Below, in pieces: positions 61,733 to 64,000 of a stretch of DNA of 64,000 nucleotides (its first letter is position 1; each line of letters starts with the position of its first letter). Source of the stretch: CBDIBC01 sp965276635. Its GTDB lineage: Bacteria > Actinomycetota > Acidimicrobiia > Acidimicrobiales > Palsa-688. A program made the translations under genes and the position numbers. Location: positions 124,001-188,000 of the forward strand of contig CBDIBC010000003.1 of NCBI GenBank assembly GCA_965276635.1, read 5' to 3'. The notes under the pieces are model-generated. The model was not told where the DNA came from. It saw only the letters and a program-made list of their open reading frames with translations, and made no database searches.

Positions 61733-63841
61733 GTGAGGTCGGCAGTGCTGCACAGGCTGGTGAGCTGGGGTCGAAGCCTCGAGCGGGTGACGCGTGCCGT
61801 CGACCCCGAGACCCGGGCCGCCTACGCCCGGCGGTGGGCGGAGCTACCCGAGCGCTCACGTACGGCGGCCCAGACGATCGGCCGCCACGCCGTGGGTTGC
61901 GAGGGCACCCACGGGGTGTTCCCCCGGTGCAACTTCGCGTGCACACCCTGCTACCACTCGCGGGAGGCCAACCGGGTTCGGATCGACGGTCGCCACACCG
62001 TCGCCCAGGTGGCCGCCCAGATGCGCCTCCTGCGGGCCCGCCGGGGACCACACGGGCACGCCCAGCTCATCGGCGGCGAGGTAAGCCTCCTCGATCCCGA
62101 CGATCACGCCGAGGCTCTGCTCGTCATGCGCCGGGCCGGTCGGGAGCCGATGAGCATGACCCACGGCGACTTCGACTACGACTATCTGCGGCGGCTCGCC
62201 CTCGACGCGGCCGGCGTGCCGCGCTTCGGGCGCCTGTCGTTCGCGGCCCACATCGACACCACCATGGTCGGTCGACGGGGCATCCGACGTCCGGCGGTCG
62301 AAGCCGACCTGGACCCTCATCGCCGAGCGTTCTGCGCCATGTTCCGTCGGCTGCGGTCCGAGCACGGGATCCGGTCGTACTTGGCCCACAACATGACCGT
62401 CACCCCGGCCAACGTCGAGCTGATCCCCGGTGTGATCGCCCGCGCCCGGTCGATGGGATTCGACATGTTCTCGTTCCAGCCGGCGGCCTACGTCGGCGAC
62501 CAGCGGCGCTGGCGGGACGACTACCGCGCCCTCGATGCCGACGCGGTGTGGGCCCGGATGGAGCAGGGGGCCGGGGCTCGACTTCCCTGGAGAGTGCTGC
62601 AGGTCGGCGACGACCGTTGCAACCGGACGGCCTGGGGGTTCTACGTCGGCGACCAGTGGCACAGCCTGCTGGACGACACCGACCCGAGCGACCTGGCGGC
62701 CCGGGACGCCTTCTTCGCCCACCTGGGCGGGGTCCACTTCAACGCCCCGGCGCGACTCCTCGTGCCGCGGTTGGTACGGGTGGCGACCCGGCATCCCCAC
62801 CTGGTCCCGATGGCACTGCGCTGGGCGGTGCGAACGGCGCGCCGGGTCGGCCCGGTGCGACTGGTGCGCCACGGGGTCGTCCCGATGACGTTCGTCATGC
62901 ACCGCTTCATGCACGCGGAGGATGTCGCCCCGGCGTGGGCGCTCCTGGAGCGGGGGGAGACGAGCCCCGACGAGCAGATCGTCGAGACCCAAGAGAGGCT
63001 CCGGGCCTGCTCGTACGCCATGGCGCATCCCGAGACCGGCCGTCTGGTGCCCGCCTGCGTCCAGCACTCCGTCCTGGACCCCGACGAGAACCGGGCGTTG
63101 TCGCAGCATGCCCAAGGTCAAGACCGCCGTCTCCGAGCGGAGCTGAACGTGATCGATGCGCAGTTGCGCCGGGCCACCGGCCCGGTGTTGGACGCGGCCG
63201 GGCGTCGACTGGCGCTCATTGGGGTGCGCCCGGGTTGGGTGACCGCGGCCGGCTGGGGTGTCGGCGTCGGATCGTGTGTCGCCGCCGGCGCGCGGCTGTG
63301 GCCGGTGGCCCTGGTCCTGTGGCTGGTCAACCGGGTCATGGATGGGATCGACGGTGCCGTGGCTCGCGCCACGGCACCGACCGAGCGGGGCGGCTTCCTC
63401 GACATCGTCGCCGACTTCAGCGTGTACGGCGGCTTCGTGGTCGGTGTTGCCGTCGGCGTGCCATCGGGCCGCCTGGCGTGCCTCGCCTTGCTGCTGGCGT
63501 ATTACGCGTCGGGGACGGCGTTCCTGGCGCTCTCGTCGCTCCTGGAGCGTCGCGGCGAGGCCGCCTCTGACGGACGGTCGCTGCGCTTCGTCGGTGGCCT
63601 GGCGGAGGGCGCGGAGACGATCGTGGTGTACGTCCTGTTCTGCCTGCTCCCGGGGGATGCCGCGGTCATCGCCTGGTCGTTCACCGTCGCGGTGGGGATC
63701 ACAGCGATGCAGCGGATCTGGACGGGCACGCGCGCCCTGCGCGAGCCGCCGCTGGTGCCATCTGGGACCGCTAGGCCCCCACTGGCTCGGCGAGCGTCGC
63801 GGCGCGATGAGCCGCGTCGCCGCCGGGCCGCAAGACGGTGA
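61733..63841 (+). CDS. Radical SAM enzyme fused to CDP-alcohol phosphatidyltransferase
   Basis: A 702-residue chain. Residues 55-330 are a radical SAM domain with C66-x3-C70-x2-C73 (PRCNFACTPCYH), a GGE motif (114-116) and conserved HGDFDYDYL, HNMTVTPAN and SFQPAAYVGD. C296, C426 and C442 may serve an auxiliary cluster. Residues from about 495 form a CDP-alcohol phosphatidyltransferase with D537-x2-D540-G-x2-A-R545 ... G553-x3-D557-x3-D561 and several membrane helices. The first domain generates a 5'-deoxyadenosyl radical; the second joins a CDP-lipid and an alcohol. Fusion implies radical modification of a lipid or its head group at the membrane. GTG 61733 or GTG 61745 may be the start. Confidence 0.88.
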   Translation: MRSAVLHRLVSWGRSLERVTRAVDPETRAAYARRWAELPERSRTAAQTIGRHAVGCEGTHGVFPRCNFACTPCYHSREANRVRIDGRHTVAQVAAQMRLLRARRGPHGHAQLIGGEVSLLDPDDHAEALLVMRRAGREPMSMTHGDFDYDYLRRLALDAAGVPRFGRLSFAAHIDTTMVGRRGIRRPAVEADLDPHRRAFCAMFRRLRSEHGIRSYLAHNMTVTPANVELIPGVIARARSMGFDMFSFQPAAYVGDQRRWRDDYRALDADAVWARMEQGAGARLPWRVLQVGDDRCNRTAWGFYVGDQWHSLLDDTDPSDLAARDAFFAHLGGVHFNAPARLLVPRLVRVATRHPHLVPMALRWAVRTARRVGPVRLVRHGVVPMTFVMHRFMHAEDVAPAWALLERGETSPDEQIVETQERLRACSYAMAHPETGRLVPACVQHSVLDPDENRALSQHAQGQDRRLRAELNVIDAQLRRATGPVLDAAGRRLALIGVRPGWVTAAGWGVGVGSCVAAGARLWPVALVLWLVNRVMDGIDGAVARATAPTERGGFLDIVADFSVYGGFVVGVAVGVPSGRLACLALLLAYYASGTAFLALSSLLERRGEAASDGRSLRFVGGLAEGAETIVVYVLFCLLPGDAAVIAWSFTVAVGITAMQRIWTGTRALREPPLVPSGTARPPLARRASRRDEPRRRRAARR

Positions 63842-63980
63842 CCAGCCCGAGGTACGCGCCCCACGCGGCCAGGGTGATGGACCACGCCGGCCAGCGGCCC
63901 AACCAGGAGAAGTCGAACTCCAGGTAGAACCCAGCCGCACCGAACGCGGCGGCCACCGCCGCAGCAGTCAGCCACTTCAC
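63771..63980 (-). CDS. Small membrane protein, convergent with the fusion gene
   Basis: A 69-residue frame from GTG 63980: MKWLTAAAVAAAFGAAGFYLEF, then WLGRWPAWSITLAAWGAYLGLVTVLRPG, two probable membrane helices and a short polar tail. Its last 71 bases overlap the 3' end of the radical SAM gene on the other strand. Codon use and helix pattern look genuine, but no family is recognised and upstream sequence runs to the window edge. It might be a chance frame opposite the Arg-rich tail of its neighbour. Confidence 0.45.
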   Translation of the reverse strand: MKWLTAAAVAAAFGAAGFYLEFDFSWLGRWPAWSITLAAWGAYLGLVTVLRPGGDAAHRAATLAEPVGA

Positions 63981-64000
63981 ACACGCAGCCCTCGGCGCCA

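Noticed and set aside
61856..63940. A 694-codon open frame on the minus strand opposite the radical SAM fusion gene
   Set aside because: It is a shadow of the plus-strand gene in very GC-rich DNA: no motif, His/Arg/Gln-rich composition, and the plus-strand frame carries two complete enzyme domains.
1..64000. CRISPR array, tRNA or rRNA genes
   Set aside because: No regularly spaced direct repeats and no cloverleaf or rRNA-like sequence were found on reading either strand.

Overview
The window reads as actinobacterial DNA: high GC, many GTG and TTG starts, strong Shine-Dalgarno sequences, ATGA stop/start overlaps inside operons, and insertion-sequence families common in Actinomycetota. I cannot place it below phylum. 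About three quarters of it (roughly 1-54 kb) is a mosaic catabolic island. Intact degradative operons are interleaved with decayed transposase genes (ISL3, ISKra4, ISAzo13, IS3, IS110, IS1380 and a DUF6431/DDE type) and with broken catabolic genes. The right end (about 60.6-64 kb) looks like ordinary, intact, higher-GC backbone.

Layout. 1-5 kb: ISL3 remnant, a frameshifted amidohydrolase, a carboxymuconolactone decarboxylase-like gene and an intact amidohydrolase. 5.4-8.6 kb (minus strand): a MaoC-like hydratase, then a HisD-like dehydrogenase/SDR pair driven by a promoter whose spacer is a 16-bp perfect palindrome. 8.9-14.2 kb: ISKra4 fragment, a B12-domain DNA-binding protein divergent from class I ribonucleotide reductase nrdA-nrdB with an NrdR box. 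15.3-20 kb: amidohydrolase, small ORF, dienelactone hydrolase, DUF6295 protein, another amidohydrolase. 20-28 kb: IS wreckage, a type-B carboxylesterase, two aldo/keto reductases and an IS110 element. 28-35.5 kb: SnoaL-like protein, sugar-type ABC importer, decarboxylase-like amidohydrolase, alpha/beta hydrolase. 37-41.3 kb: LacI and GntR regulators, fumarylacetoacetase-like hydrolase, extradiol dioxygenase. 41.5-46.5 kb: a Liv-type importer with permease-permease-ATPase fused in one chain. 47.3-53.8 kb: Rieske dioxygenase operon, broken MmgE/PrpD gene, CoA transferase, acyl-CoA dehydrogenase. 54.4-60.6 kb: a three-gene tyrosine-recombinase element inserted in a conserved gene. 60.8-64 kb: VapBC-type module and a radical SAM/CDP-alcohol phosphatidyltransferase fusion.

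How it may work together. Ring hydroxylation (Rieske), ring cleavage (extradiol dioxygenase), hydrolysis (FAH, DLH, carboxylesterase), decarboxylation or hydrolysis by several amidohydrolase-2 proteins, and CoA-dependent steps (CoA transferase, acyl-CoA dehydrogenase, MaoC-like) with two importers suggest uptake and degradation of aromatic or alicyclic acids. The substrate cannot be read from the sequence.

Most notable observations: (i) one unusual promoter, with identity extending well beyond the -35 and -10 boxes, occurs four times (1304, 15354, 27808, 41512) ahead of separate catabolic or transport units, and at three of them heads a roughly 300-nt leader; (ii) a 4.5-kb Tn554/RIT-like element whose ends can be placed almost to the base because it splits a gene; (iii) a radical SAM/CDP-alcohol phosphatidyltransferase fusion; (iv) a CarH-like B12 protein lacking the cobalt-binding His next to nrdAB.
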